Assembly: GCA_024278715.1 (NCBI GenBank) | Contig: JAJRSN010000229.1 | Coordinates: 1 to 38,447, forward strand | Direction: 5' to 3' | DNA from: Calditrichota bacterium | GTDB taxonomy: Bacteria; Calditrichota; Calditrichia; Calditrichales; Calditrichaceae | Length of the DNA stretch: 38,447 bases | Part shown: positions 22,619-31,407 of the stretch, in pieces | How the letters are laid out: every line of letters begins with the position of its first letter | How positions within the stretch are numbered: the first letter of the stretch is position 1 | Notes under the pieces: model-generated | Database searches by the model: none | Told to the model about the DNA's origin: nothing | The model's input: only the letters and a program-made list of their open reading frames with translations | Translations under genes and position numbers: made by a program

Positions 22619-25600
22619 TACGATTCACTCCCGTTTTCTAATATGGATTTGGAACGGGGCATTTTTTCTTTGTTGACAATATCGTACACCATGGGAATAA
22701 CCACCAGAGTCAGCAAAGTGGAAGTGATTAATCCGACGATTACGGTGATCGCCATTGGCGTGCGGATTTCGGCTCCTTCGCCAAATCCCAACGCCATGGG
22801 TAAAAGTCCTAGCACCGTGGTTGACGCGGTCATCAGAATGGGGCGCAGACGGACTCTTCCGGCTTGAATAATGGCGTCAACTTTAGACATGCCGTTGCGA
22901 CGCAGGTGATTGATGTAATCGACAAGCACAATCGCGTTGTTTACGACAATACCCGCCAGCATAATCAATCCCAAAAAGACGACAATGCTCAGGGGAATTC
23001 CCGTGAAATACAGGTACAGAACAACGCCGATAATTGCCAGAGGAATGGTGAAAATAATGATGAACGGATGGATCAATGATTCAAATTGCGAAGCCATGAC
23101 AATGTAAACCAGAAAAATCGCCAGAGCCAGAGCCATCATTAAGCTGTTTAAGGAGGTTTCCATCTCTTTGTTTTGTCCCGCCAGTTCATAGCTAAAATCG
23201 GCAGGTAAATCGAGCTTTTGGATTACTTCAAAAATACTCTGATTCAATTCGTTTAATTTGTAGCCGGGCAAAAGATTGGCTGTAATAACCGCCGAGCGCT
23301 GCTGATCGATGCGGCGGATTTCCGAAGGTCCTTCTTTAACGCGCAATCGGGCGACAGATTCGAGCGGTATCGGGATGTTGTTGTTCGTTGGATTAATAAT
23401 TAGCCTTTTTAAATCATCAATACTTTCGCGATCCGCTTCCCGCAAGCGCACCAGAATATCGATCCGGCGGTCTTCTTCTTTAAACTGCGTGCTTACGTCG
23501 CCCTGTATTTTATTGCGGATTATTTCAGCCACTTTTCTCACATTTAGTCCGTGACGCGCTAACTTTTGGCGGTCGAAAAAGACTTGAACCTCAGGATTTC
23601 CGCGTTGAATGTTTGCCCTGACGTCCACAAGTCCGGGAATCTGTGACATGCGTTCTTCCAGTTTATGGCTGAGCCGCTGCAGTTTTGCGAGGTTAAAGCC
23701 TTTTAAATGAACCTCGATCGGGGTTTTAAACGAAAAGAGAACGGGTCGGGCGATGTCCATTTCCATTCCCGAGTACTCCGAGAATATTTTTCTGATATTG
23801 CCGATGACGCGTTCTTCAGCCCGCGCCATATCGCCGGTGGGTTTGAGGGTCACGGTTATTCGCGCGGTGTTTTCGCCCTCGTCTGTTTTGGTGGAAGCGC
23901 TTTTATCGGTTCCGCTCAGCGAAGAGACCATTTGCACGCCGGGAATTTGCGAAATGCGTTCCTGAATCGGCTCAATGCGGCGATCGGTTTCTTCAACGGG
24001 CGTCCCCACGGGAAGCCTGACTTCCACAAAGAATTCTCCCTGATGCACTTCGGGAATCAATTCGCTGCCCAGGCGCGGAGCGATAACTAAAATCGTAAAC
24101 AGAAAAAGTACAAACACCGCAAGTACAAGTGAGTAGCGATTTTTAAGAGATTTTCGCAGAAGCACCGGATAGCCGCTTTCGATTCTTGAATAGACCACGT
24201 TAAAAACTTTTATGAGAAGGGCGAAAACGGGAGCTAAAATTAATTTAAATATCTGAATTAACAAAAATGAAATGATGGTAAATTCCAATAAAAAACTATG
24301 GAAAAGCCGAAAAAACAGTTCCATGAAAAGAGTGGTTACAAATTTGATTACATAGAATGCCGCTTTAAAGGGCGCGAGCAAAAGGGCAATAGTAAGGCTG
24401 ATAGCACTATTGTTTTTCAGGCTAAGACGAATCCGTGAAAAATCGTCGTACAAAACAAGCACCGAATTAAAACTCAGGAAGTCCTTCCATATCTGGCTTA
24501 CGTAACCCAAAAGTCGTGAATCGCCTTTGGCTGCGAAAGATTTAACCCGTTTTCCGTAATCCCAATCGCGTTTAACAAAGCGAATCAAACCGGCGATTGG
24601 CTGGAAAGCAACCAGAAAAAGGAGCAGAAAGCCCTTTCCGACTGCTAAAAATAATCCGCCGAAAATTTGCACAATCCGCCAAATTCCGAACAGAAAAGCC
24701 TTGGTGTTGCTTAATAAACGGTTTAAAAATTTTGTGATTGCGGACGCCGGTTCAATTGATTCCGGGAGCTGACGTTTTTGGAAATCGAGAATAAAGTTTT
24801 CGGGTAATTTGCTTATTTGCGTACCGCGGATAAAAGTATCGACCTGACGCGAAGAGAGCATGGGAATCAAAAACAGGGCGACCAATAATGAGGCTAACAG
24901 CGAAAAGACAACGGTCAAAGCAAGATCGCCAAAAACCTGTCCGGCGACGCCCTGCACAAAGACGATTGGGAAAAACACGGCAATGGTAGTTAAAGTAGAA
25001 GCCGTAACCGCGCCGCCCACCTCGCGCACTCCGCGGATGGTCGCCTCGATTATGCCGTCGCCTTCTTCGCGGCAGCGGGCAATGCTTTCCAGCACCACAA
25101 TGGAGTTATCCACAAGCATTCCGATGCCGAGCGCCAGACCTCCGAGCGACATGATGTTCAGCGAAACATTGAAAATTTTCATCGGAGCAAAGGTGGCTAC
25201 AATGGAAAGGGGAATGGAAATACCGATAATCACGGTCGGAGAGAGTTTTCTTAAAAAGACAAAGAGGACCAGAATGGCTAAAAGACCGCCCTGAATAGCT
25301 GTGCTTTTAACATCGTTAATGGAATTTTCGATAAAAACTGATTGATCGGACAGTGTTTTAATATTGATGCCCTTTGGCAGGTCGTAGGTAATAAAATTGG
25401 TCATCTGCTTGGCTCGTAAATCGGCGCCGCGTCTTGCTCTGCCTTTTTGCGCGGCAGGCTCTTTTTTAACGCCTTCCTTTTTCGCTTTTTTCATTTGAGC
25501 CACAAAGGCGCGCTGCGCCGGCGATCCGTAAAGTCTTTCTTTGACGCGTCGCGCCACTTCAACAATATTTGCGTCTGCTTCTTTGTAGATTTCGATTTCG

Positions 25601-26457
25601 ACGCTTTCTTTGCCGCCGATGCGCGTAATAATTTCCCGTTCTTTGCTGGTGCGGATTACCTTTCCCACATCTTTGATTTTTATGTTGACGCCGTTCCAGC
25701 GTCCGATTATGATGTTTTCGATTTCTTTAATATTGCGGAATTCATTGAGCGTGCGAACCAGATATTCCGTTTCGCCCTCTTTCAGCTTTCCGCCAGCCAT
25801 ATTGATGTTCTCTTCAGCCAGACGCTCGCGAACGGCTTGAATATCCACCCCGATTAAGGAGAGTTTTTGTTCGTCAAGTTCCACGCGTATTTCTTCTTTT
25901 AACCCGCCTTTAACCTTAACGGCAGCCACGCCGTCAATGGTTTCCAAAGCGCGCTTAATCTCTTCTTCGCCTAAATAACGAAGGTAAGACAGGCTGACGT
26001 CGCCGTACAGTCCGAGACGTATGATGGGGTCGAGAGAGGGATCGTAACGCAAAATAATCGGGCGCTTGGCGTCCAAAGGCAAAAACACCTGATCCAGTTT
26101 TTCTCGCACATCCGCCGTGGCTTTGTTCATGTCGGTATCCCAGGTGAACTCCAGAATCACATCCGATTGCTCGGCTTTGGAAATGGAGCTTATCGAGACC
26201 AGATTGTCCACTACTCCCAAAGCCTGTTCAACGGGACGTGAAATCGTTGTTTCAACTTCTTCGGGCGCGGTGCCCGGGTATTCGGTTCGTACCGTTAAAC
26301 TCGGATAGGTCATTTCGGGCATTAAATTTAAGGCGAGCTGTTTGTAAGAAATAAGACCGAAAACAAACACGCCGATCACAACCATCAAAATGGCTACGGG
26401 ACGTTCTGTGGTTATGCGGAAAATACTATGTTCAAAAGTTGATTTATTCTGTTCCAT
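22618..26457 (-). CDS. RND efflux pump permease with large central membrane insertion
   Basis: A 1279-residue RND permease, over 200 residues longer than the usual 1020-1060. ATG 26457 is chosen; GGAG lies 12 bases upstream, and a TTG at 26475 would include that site. Core motifs are present: TTERPVAILMVVIGVFVFGL, GIGMLVDNSIVVLES (relay Asp) and GIVVNNAIVLVDYINHL. Two insertions stand out. A Lys/Arg-rich stretch (about 317-352 in this numbering; AKKEGVKKEPAAQKGRARRG) lies in the periplasmic domain. A block of about 200 residues between the two halves (about 545-760; bases about 24180-24830) has at least three hydrophobic segments, such as FLLLFLVAFQPIAGLI and FTIISFLLIQIFKLILAPVF. An even number of added helices would be needed to keep the topology. 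Coupled to the next gene by TAATG. Confidence 0.93.
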   Translation of the reverse strand: MEQNKSTFEHSIFRITTERPVAILMVVIGVFVFGLISYKQLALNLMPEMTYPSLTVRTEYPGTAPEEVETTISRPVEQALGVVDNLVSISSISKAEQSDVILEFTWDTDMNKATADVREKLDQVFLPLDAKRPIILRYDPSLDPIIRLGLYGDVSLSYLRYLGEEEIKRALETIDGVAAVKVKGGLKEEIRVELDEQKLSLIGVDIQAVRERLAEENINMAGGKLKEGETEYLVRTLNEFRNIKEIENIIIGRWNGVNIKIKDVGKVIRTSKEREIITRIGGKESVEIEIYKEADANIVEVARRVKERLYGSPAQRAFVAQMKKAKKEGVKKEPAAQKGRARRGADLRAKQMTNFITYDLPKGINIKTLSDQSVFIENSINDVKSTAIQGGLLAILVLFVFLRKLSPTVIIGISIPLSIVATFAPMKIFNVSLNIMSLGGLALGIGMLVDNSIVVLESIARCREEGDGIIEATIRGVREVGGAVTASTLTTIAVFFPIVFVQGVAGQVFGDLALTVVFSLLASLLVALFLIPMLSSRQVDTFIRGTQISKLPENFILDFQKRQLPESIEPASAITKFLNRLLSNTKAFLFGIWRIVQIFGGLFLAVGKGFLLLFLVAFQPIAGLIRFVKRDWDYGKRVKSFAAKGDSRLLGYVSQIWKDFLSFNSVLVLYDDFSRIRLSLKNNSAISLTIALLLAPFKAAFYVIKFVTTLFMELFFRLFHSFLLEFTIISFLLIQIFKLILAPVFALLIKVFNVVYSRIESGYPVLLRKSLKNRYSLVLAVFVLFLFTILVIAPRLGSELIPEVHQGEFFVEVRLPVGTPVEETDRRIEPIQERISQIPGVQMVSSLSGTDKSASTKTDEGENTARITVTLKPTGDMARAEERVIGNIRKIFSEYSGMEMDIARPVLFSFKTPIEVHLKGFNLAKLQRLSHKLEERMSQIPGLVDVRANIQRGNPEVQVFFDRQKLARHGLNVRKVAEIIRNKIQGDVSTQFKEEDRRIDILVRLREADRESIDDLKRLIINPTNNNIPIPLESVARLRVKEGPSEIRRIDQQRSAVITANLLPGYKLNELNQSIFEVIQKLDLPADFSYELAGQNKEMETSLNSLMMALALAIFLVYIVMASQFESLIHPFIIIFTIPLAIIGVVLYLYFTGIPLSIVVFLGLIMLAGIVVNNAIVLVDYINHLRRNGMSKVDAIIQAGRVRLRPILMTASTTVLGLLPMALGFGEGAEIRTPMAITVIVGLITSTLLTLVVIPMVYDIVNKEKMPRSKSILENGSES

Positions 26458-26532
26458 AAAATAACTATTCTCCAAAAAGCCAGTAAAATTTGGTTTTTAT
26501 TGCTGAATTCCGGCAGATTTTTCGATCATATT

Positions 26533-27666
26533 TTAATTTTGGGCTGCCAGACGATTTTCGCGAACATTTACAATGCGTACGGGCGTCTGGTCTTTCATCC
26601 CGGCTTGACCAACCACAATAACCAATTCGCCTTCTTCGATATCTTTGACGACCTCAACCTTCACATTGTCTTCGTAGGCGGGCATGATACGAATTTTATG
26701 CGCCAGCGAATCACGAACCACATAGGCGTACATGTTCTCGTTTTCGTAAACAATGGCTGTTTTGGGAACCAAAACCACATCACGATGAGTGTCCAGAATG
26801 ATATGGACATTAACAAACATTCCGGGACGGAGCTTACCGGCGCGGTTCCGAACGCCGACGGTTACTTTAAACGTTCCGCTGGAGGGGTCCACAACCGGGC
26901 TGATGCGCTTTACCCACCCTTCGAATTTTTCTCCTTCAAAATACTCCGAAGTCGCATAGGCTCTTTGTCCGATTTTTACCTCTCTCATGTTTTTTTCCGG
27001 CACGTAAACCACGGCAATAACCTGCGAATTGTCCACAACGGAAAATAGCTTGTCGGTGGGGTGAATGCGCTCGCCGATTTTGGTAAGACGTTGTCCCACC
27101 CGTCCGGAAATGGGCGAACGGACTTTGGTAAAATCTAATTTTAATTTAGCCTCGCTCCAGGCGATTTCGGCTGTCTGAAGCGTGTAGCGGGCTTTCTCAA
27201 ATTCTTCTTGACTTAAAAGGTTTTTCTCAAACATGGCTTTTAAACGGTCGAAATTTTTAACCTGTTGATCGTATTCAATCCGTGCTTTTTGTTCAGCCAA
27301 TTCGTATTCTTTGGCTTCGAGCGCCAGCATTATTTCGCCTTTTTTGACATACTGTCCTTCTTCTTTGTAAATAGCTTCAACAATACCCTGAATGCGACTG
27401 TAAACGTCAGCCATGATTTCCGTTTCGAGATTTGAACTTAGAAGCAGGAATTTGGAGATATTCCCCCGAACAATGGGAGTAACTTCAACAGGAACGCGCT
27501 GCTCGGCATCGGAAGGGTCTGGTTTATCTTTAGGATTTTTTTGTTTGCTCGAATCCTGTTGTCTGGCATTTTGAGCCGCTTGTTTCCGACCTTCGCGACT
27601 TCCGCAGGCTGTGAGTGAAAAAATGCTCCAAATAATCAACATTGCAATGAGGAAGGCTCTTTTCAT
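26533..27666 (-). CDS. RND periplasmic adaptor (membrane fusion protein), lipoprotein
   Basis: A 377-residue HlyD/AcrA-type adaptor linking the RND pump to the TolC duct. AGAGG precedes ATG 27666 by 6 bases. The signal ends in lipobox LTAC, so Cys21 should be lipidated and the protein tethered to the inner membrane. A Lys/Asp/Gln-rich linker (about 25-60) follows. Next come a lipoyl half-motif (VYSRIQGIVEAIYKEEGQYV, about 88-107), a coiled-coil hairpin (about 115-165; EQKARIEYDQQVKNFDRLKA), the second lipoyl half (VRSPISGRVGQRL), a beta-barrel (VGVRNRAGKLRPGMFVNVHI) and a membrane-proximal domain. First gene of the efflux operon, 75 bases before the first RND start. No regulator gene adjoins it. 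Confidence 0.94.
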   Translation of the reverse strand: MKRAFLIAMLIIWSIFSLTACGSREGRKQAAQNARQQDSSKQKNPKDKPDPSDAEQRVPVEVTPIVRGNISKFLLLSSNLETEIMADVYSRIQGIVEAIYKEEGQYVKKGEIMLALEAKEYELAEQKARIEYDQQVKNFDRLKAMFEKNLLSQEEFEKARYTLQTAEIAWSEAKLKLDFTKVRSPISGRVGQRLTKIGERIHPTDKLFSVVDNSQVIAVVYVPEKNMREVKIGQRAYATSEYFEGEKFEGWVKRISPVVDPSSGTFKVTVGVRNRAGKLRPGMFVNVHIILDTHRDVVLVPKTAIVYENENMYAYVVRDSLAHKIRIMPAYEDNVKVEVVKDIEEGELVIVVGQAGMKDQTPVRIVNVRENRLAAQN

Positions 27667-28181
27667 ATTTACCTCTGTTTTATTGTTTTAAATTAAATTT
27701 TTTACTGTTTGGGTAACGGTATCATAAAAACGGTTGTTTTTTTTATTTGTTATTAAACAATTTCTAAACATTACGTTAAAACAATTGAGCTTGTTTCATT
27801 TTTTATGAATATAGAACAATTAAAGGAGAAAAGAAGTGAAATAGTTAACACAATTTAAAAAACTTTTATTCATCCGTTGTTTAGTTAAGCGTGTAATGGT
27901 TAAGCGGCTTCTCCGGTAATCGTAATGCGTTATCGACATTTAATCCATTGTCGGTTATTAGTTAAGGGTTAAGGGTATAAGCGTTAAGCGTGCCTATCCA
28001 AACTACAAGTCACGTTCTTGTCACTGGTTACTTGTTACTATATCACTTGTCGCTTTTATCTTTAATCTTGAAAGAACTTTAATCTTAAATTTTACTCGTC
28101 ACTCGTTACGTGTCACTTTTTACGCACGGCTTTCTGATCTCTGCTTTCTCCTTTATGACACTTATTTTTTGCTCTAAATTA

Positions 28182-28221
28182 AACAACTAAACAACTAAAC
28201 CTCTAAACTTCTAAACAACTA
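28182..28221. repeat. Five tandem 8-base units, AACNNCTA
   Basis: The five units read AACAACTA, AACAACTA, AACCTCTA, AACTTCTA, AACAACTA. Only the two central bases vary. The series ends in AACCCAAG. Confidence 0.9.
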
Positions 28222-28279
28222 AACCCAAGATTAGGTCTCTCGTCAGTGCTTTTTACTTTCCGACAACCTTTTCCTTTCA

Positions 28280-28314
28280 TCATTAATCATTAATCTTTAA
28301 TCTTTTATCTTTCT
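28280..28314. repeat. Five tandem 7-base units, TCWTTNA type
   Basis: The units read TCATTAA, TCATTAA, TCTTTAA, TCTTTTA, TCTTTCT, drifting by one or two bases per step. The same TCTTTTR heptamer recurs at the end of the window (38403-38435). Confidence 0.85.
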
Positions 28315-28419
28315 CTTCACTTGTTACTTGCCGCTCCCCCGTGAGCCGGATTAAAGATTGGAAAAATTAATAGAAAATGCTTAATATCAATCTCTGTTAA
28401 AAAAGAATTAATTTGAGCA

Positions 28420-29037
28420 ATGCGCATAACAATTCCAAATCAATTAACAATTATAAGAATTATTTTAACGCCGGTTTTCATTGTTTTGTTTTTGAAAGGC
28501 GGGCGGTTAAACGTGGCAATCGCTAGCATCGTGTATCTGCTGGCATCAATTACCGACTGGTACGACGGGTATATTGCCAGGCGTTTACAGATGATCACCC
28601 GTTTGGGGCAATTCATGGACCCCTTGGCTGATAAAATTCTTGTCTCTTCTGCTTTAGCGGTATTTGCTCACGAACACTACCTTGAATGGTGGATGGTTAT
28701 TTTAATCATTTCACGTGATTTTTTAATTACCGGTTTGCGCAGTTTCGCGCTTTATATCGGAAAACCGATCATCACCTCGGTTTTGGCAAAATGGAAAACA
28801 TTTTTGCAAATGGCTTTTATTTTCGCCCTGTTAATTTATATCAATATTCCGGGCTTACCCGAAATCAGGCTCGATCGCGTTGAATCTCCTTACTTTATCT
28901 GGACAAATATTGTTATGTACCTGATAATCGTGCTGACCGTCATAAGCGGGGTTCAATATCTGATTGTAAATCGTTCGCATTTTTATGAACTGGTCAAAAG
29001 AACGTTTCACTGGATTATCGGTCTATTTGAAAAATGA
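28420..29037 (+). CDS. pgsA: CDP-diacylglycerol-glycerol-3-phosphate 3-phosphatidyltransferase
   Basis: A 205-residue inner-membrane enzyme that makes phosphatidylglycerophosphate from CDP-diacylglycerol and glycerol-3-phosphate, the committed step of phosphatidylglycerol synthesis. The CDP-alcohol phosphotransferase motif D-x2-D-G-x2-A-R-x8-G-x3-D-x3-D is complete, with Asp46, Asp49, Asp67 and Asp71. About five to six hydrophobic helices are visible, and the N-terminal MRITIPNQLTIIRIILTPVF is typical of PgsA. Length is normal. The ribosome site before ATG 28420 is weak. It is followed directly by pgpA, which removes the phosphate from its product. Confidence 0.94.
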   Translation: MRITIPNQLTIIRIILTPVFIVLFLKGGRLNVAIASIVYLLASITDWYDGYIARRLQMITRLGQFMDPLADKILVSSALAVFAHEHYLEWWMVILIISRDFLITGLRSFALYIGKPIITSVLAKWKTFLQMAFIFALLIYINIPGLPEIRLDRVESPYFIWTNIVMYLIIVLTVISGVQYLIVNRSHFYELVKRTFHWIIGLFEK

Positions 29038-29048
29038 GGAAGGAAAAT

Positions 29049-29504
29049 ATGCGCAGATTAATGGTCTATGGAATCGGAACGGGTTTAGGTGCGGGCTATT
29101 CGCCGATTGCTCCTGGTACGGCGGGCAGTCTTTTGGCTTTAATTTTATTCGGATTATTGCCCGCAGCGTCGGTTGTCTGGCTTTTGATTTCGGGTATCGT
29201 TTTTTTTGTCGGCGTAAAAATTTCAACGCTTATCGAATGTGATAAAGGGGAAGATCCTTCTTTGGTGGTAATAGACGAAATTGTTGGGCAGTGGATTGCT
29301 TTGTTGTTTTTGCCCGCTTATCCTTTAATGGTTTTTGTGGCGGCTTTTTTTCTCTTTCGTTTGTTTGATATCTGGAAACCGTACCCGATTGATCTCTCCC
29401 AAAAGCTGAACGGCGGTTGGGGAATCATGATCGATGACGTTTTAGCCGGAATTTACGCCAACCTTGTTTTGCAAATTATTCTTCGTTCGGGATTGCTGCC
29501 ATGA
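29049..29504 (+). CDS. pgpA: Phosphatidylglycerophosphatase A
   Basis: A 151-residue membrane phosphatase that converts phosphatidylglycerophosphate to phosphatidylglycerol. ATG 29049 is chosen because GGAAGGA lies 4 bases upstream; an ATG at 29034 overlapping the pgsA stop would precede that site. Family motifs are GAGYSPIAPGTAGSLLAL (about 14-31), VVIDEIVGQWIAL (73-85), FRLFDIWKPYPI (103-114) and the Asp pair in WGIMIDDVLAGI (129-130). Three to four hydrophobic helices are present. It lies 11 bases after pgsA, so the two consecutive pathway steps are co-expressed, and its end overlaps the cinA start by four bases (ATGA). Confidence 0.94.
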   Translation: MRRLMVYGIGTGLGAGYSPIAPGTAGSLLALILFGLLPAASVVWLLISGIVFFVGVKISTLIECDKGEDPSLVVIDEIVGQWIALLFLPAYPLMVFVAAFFLFRLFDIWKPYPIDLSQKLNGGWGIMIDDVLAGIYANLVLQIILRSGLLP

Positions 29505-30748
29505 AAGATGTCAACGCGGAAATTATTTCCATCGGCAACGAACTATTAGCCGGTATTACGGTAAACACCAACGCGGCTTATATCGCGCATCAGCTCAACT
29601 CGATCGGAATAGAGGTTGAGCGGATTACCACGATTCCCGATCGGAACGACGAGATTCTGAAAGCGTTAGAACAGGCGAGTGAAAGTGCTAAAACGGTTAT
29701 CTGTACCGGCGGATTGGGACCGACCCCTGATGATATTACCAAACAGGCGCTTTGCGCTTATTTCAACGTAGCCATGGAATTTCACGCGGAAGTGTTCGAA
29801 GATATTCAGAGATTTTTGTCGAACCGAAAGATTTCGTTAAACAAGCCCAACCGGGAACAGGCGGTTATTCCACAATGCGATCGCCTGCTCAGAAATCACC
29901 GCGGAACCGCTCCTGGGCTCTATTTTGTTCGCGCCGATACCCATTTTTTCTTTTTACCAGGCGTTCCCGAAGAGGTGCATCATTTAATGCGAAAAGATGT
30001 TCTGGCAATTTTGGCGGAAATATTCGATCTTCGCCCGGTTAAAACCCGTCTTTTGCGAACCACCGGAATTCCCGAATCGCGCTTAATCGAAAAAATCGGA
30101 GATTTGGTAAAAAAACAGCGGAATATTCGTCTTTCCTTTTTACCGCGCTTCAGGGGGGTCGATTTGCGTTTTACTTTGAACCGGGATGATGATGAAGTCC
30201 GCCGCCAATTCGATAATTTAGTTAACGCTGTTAAAGATCGGTTGCAAAAGTACGTCTTTACTGAATTGGAACAGGAATTGGAAGGCGTTATCGGCGAAAT
30301 TCTCAAGCAAAAGGGTTACTCGCTTTCGGTGGCGGAAAGTTTTACGGGCGGATTGCTCGGTGATTTGATTACGAATGTTCCCGGCAGCTCGGAATATTTT
30401 TTAGCCGATCTGGTTACTTACAGCAACGAGAGTAAAATTGAGCTTTTGGGCGTAAATCCTGAAACATTAAAAAAATTTGGTGCGGTAAGCGCACAAACCG
30501 CCGTTGAGATGGTGCGCGGCGTGCAAAGGCGTTTTCAAAGCGATTGCGCCATAGCAACTACAGGCATTGCCGGACCCTCCGGCGCGACTGCGGACAAACC
30601 GGTGGGCTTGTGTTACATCGCTGCCCGGGAGGGCGGCAAAGAGCGCGTAAAGGAGTTCCGTTTCGGACATGACCGCGTTATGAATAAGCGCCGCGGCGCA
30701 ATTGCCGGACTGGAACTTTTGCGCAGAATATTGTTGGATATCCGCTAA
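29501..30748 (+). CDS. cinA: CinA: molybdopterin-binding-like domain plus NMN amidohydrolase domain
   Basis: A full-length 415-residue CinA. The N-terminal MoaB/MogA-like domain (about 4-170) has IISIGNELLAG, ICTGGLGPTPDDIT and FLPGVPEEV. In characterised relatives it acts as an ADP-ribose pyrophosphatase. The C-terminal domain (about 255-415) deamidates nicotinamide mononucleotide in pyridine-nucleotide recycling. Its motifs are VAESFTGGLLG (Ser280; the usual Cys after the Ser is Phe here), VPGSSEYFLADLVTYSN and TTGIAGPSGAT. It overlaps pgpA by ATGA and is followed by thpR after 16 bases. The proximity to recA recalls the cinA-recA arrangement of Gram-positive bacteria. The competence role in the name is historical. 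Confidence 0.95.
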   Translation: MKDVNAEIISIGNELLAGITVNTNAAYIAHQLNSIGIEVERITTIPDRNDEILKALEQASESAKTVICTGGLGPTPDDITKQALCAYFNVAMEFHAEVFEDIQRFLSNRKISLNKPNREQAVIPQCDRLLRNHRGTAPGLYFVRADTHFFFLPGVPEEVHHLMRKDVLAILAEIFDLRPVKTRLLRTTGIPESRLIEKIGDLVKKQRNIRLSFLPRFRGVDLRFTLNRDDDEVRRQFDNLVNAVKDRLQKYVFTELEQELEGVIGEILKQKGYSLSVAESFTGGLLGDLITNVPGSSEYFLADLVTYSNESKIELLGVNPETLKKFGAVSAQTAVEMVRGVQRRFQSDCAIATTGIAGPSGATADKPVGLCYIAAREGGKERVKEFRFGHDRVMNKRRGAIAGLELLRRILLDIR

Positions 30749-30764
30749 ACGGAGCGATAAGAGC

Positions 30765-31328
30765 ATGGAAATTATTCGCAGTTTTGTAGCCATCGAATTG
30801 CCTGCCGATTTAAAGGAGCAGATCGACGCTTACCAAAAGCAATTAAAGCGCTTCTGCAAAAGCGTTCGCTGGGTCAACAGCCAATCACTGCACGTTACCT
30901 TAAAATTTTTAGGCAATCGTGAAAAAGATTTAGTCGAGCGGGTGCGGCAAAATTTGCAGGTTACGGAAGGAATGTTTGAGGGATTCCGAATTACCATCCG
31001 AAATTTCGGCGCGTTTCCCGGAAAGCGCAGTCCGCGGGTGTTCTGGTTGGGCGTGGACAGCGAACCTCGTGAATCGCTGTTTGAATTGTTTGTTTCTATC
31101 GAAAATAAGCTGCATTCTTTGGGATTTGAAAAAGAAAAACGGCGTTTTTCGCCGCATCTTACACTGGCTCGCGTGAAAAAGCCCGAAAGATTCGACGCAT
31201 TGTGGAACTTTGCGGAAAAGCATCCCTTTGAACCCTATTCATTTGCGGTAAAAGAGTTTGTTTTGATGCAAAGCTTTTTAAAGCCGGACGGAGCCGTTTA
31301 TAAACCCATCCAAAAATATTCTTTATGA
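30765..31328 (+). CDS. thpR: RNA 2',3'-cyclic phosphodiesterase (2H phosphoesterase)
   Basis: A 187-residue member of the 2H phosphoesterase superfamily, LigT/ThpR branch, which opens 2',3'-cyclic phosphates at RNA ends. The two catalytic H-x-T motifs are His43-Val-Thr45 in LHVTLKFLG and His131-Leu-Thr133 in PHLTLARV. The N-terminal RSFVAIELP is typical. ATG 30765 is preferred, with GGAG 10 bases upstream; a longer frame beginning inside cinA is not needed for the fold. It sits between cinA and recA in the same direction, an arrangement repeated in many bacteria. The physiological substrate is uncertain. Confidence 0.93.
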   Translation: MEIIRSFVAIELPADLKEQIDAYQKQLKRFCKSVRWVNSQSLHVTLKFLGNREKDLVERVRQNLQVTEGMFEGFRITIRNFGAFPGKRSPRVFWLGVDSEPRESLFELFVSIENKLHSLGFEKEKRRFSPHLTLARVKKPERFDALWNFAEKHPFEPYSFAVKEFVLMQSFLKPDGAVYKPIQKYSL

Positions 31329-31407
31329 TTTAAAAAGGTTTTTATTTTAAAAAACTGTGAGTATATTTATTGGCGAAGAGACGAAAACTAAGGAGAAAAG
31401 ATCAGCA

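Larger units (their letters stand above)
27667..28419. repeat. Divergent spacer with heptamer/octamer arrays
   Basis: No gene is visible. This spacer separates the minus-strand efflux operon from pgsA and must hold both promoters. It contains several short-period degenerate arrays: a TNGTYAC-type 7-base series (28018-28053), a second 7-base series ACTCGTC/ACTCGTT/ACGTGTC (28094-28121), five 8-base units AACNNCTA (28182-28221), and five 7-base units TCATTAA to TCTTTCT (28280-28314). A 36-nt element at 27955-27990 recurs at 37919-37954 with 33 identities. Confidence 0.75.

Noticed and set aside
25447..25857. 136-codon plus-strand Phe/Asp-rich frame
   Set aside because: It is a mirror of the RND reading frame; composition mirrors the Lys/Glu-rich opposite strand.
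28018..28314. CRISPR array
   Set aside because: Units are only 7-8 bases, have no spacers and vary internally; no cas gene is present.
31329..31407. LexA/SOS box upstream of recA
   Set aside because: CTGTGAGTATATTTAT resembles one half of a proteobacterial SOS box, but the second half is missing, and no GAAC-N4-GTTC box is present.
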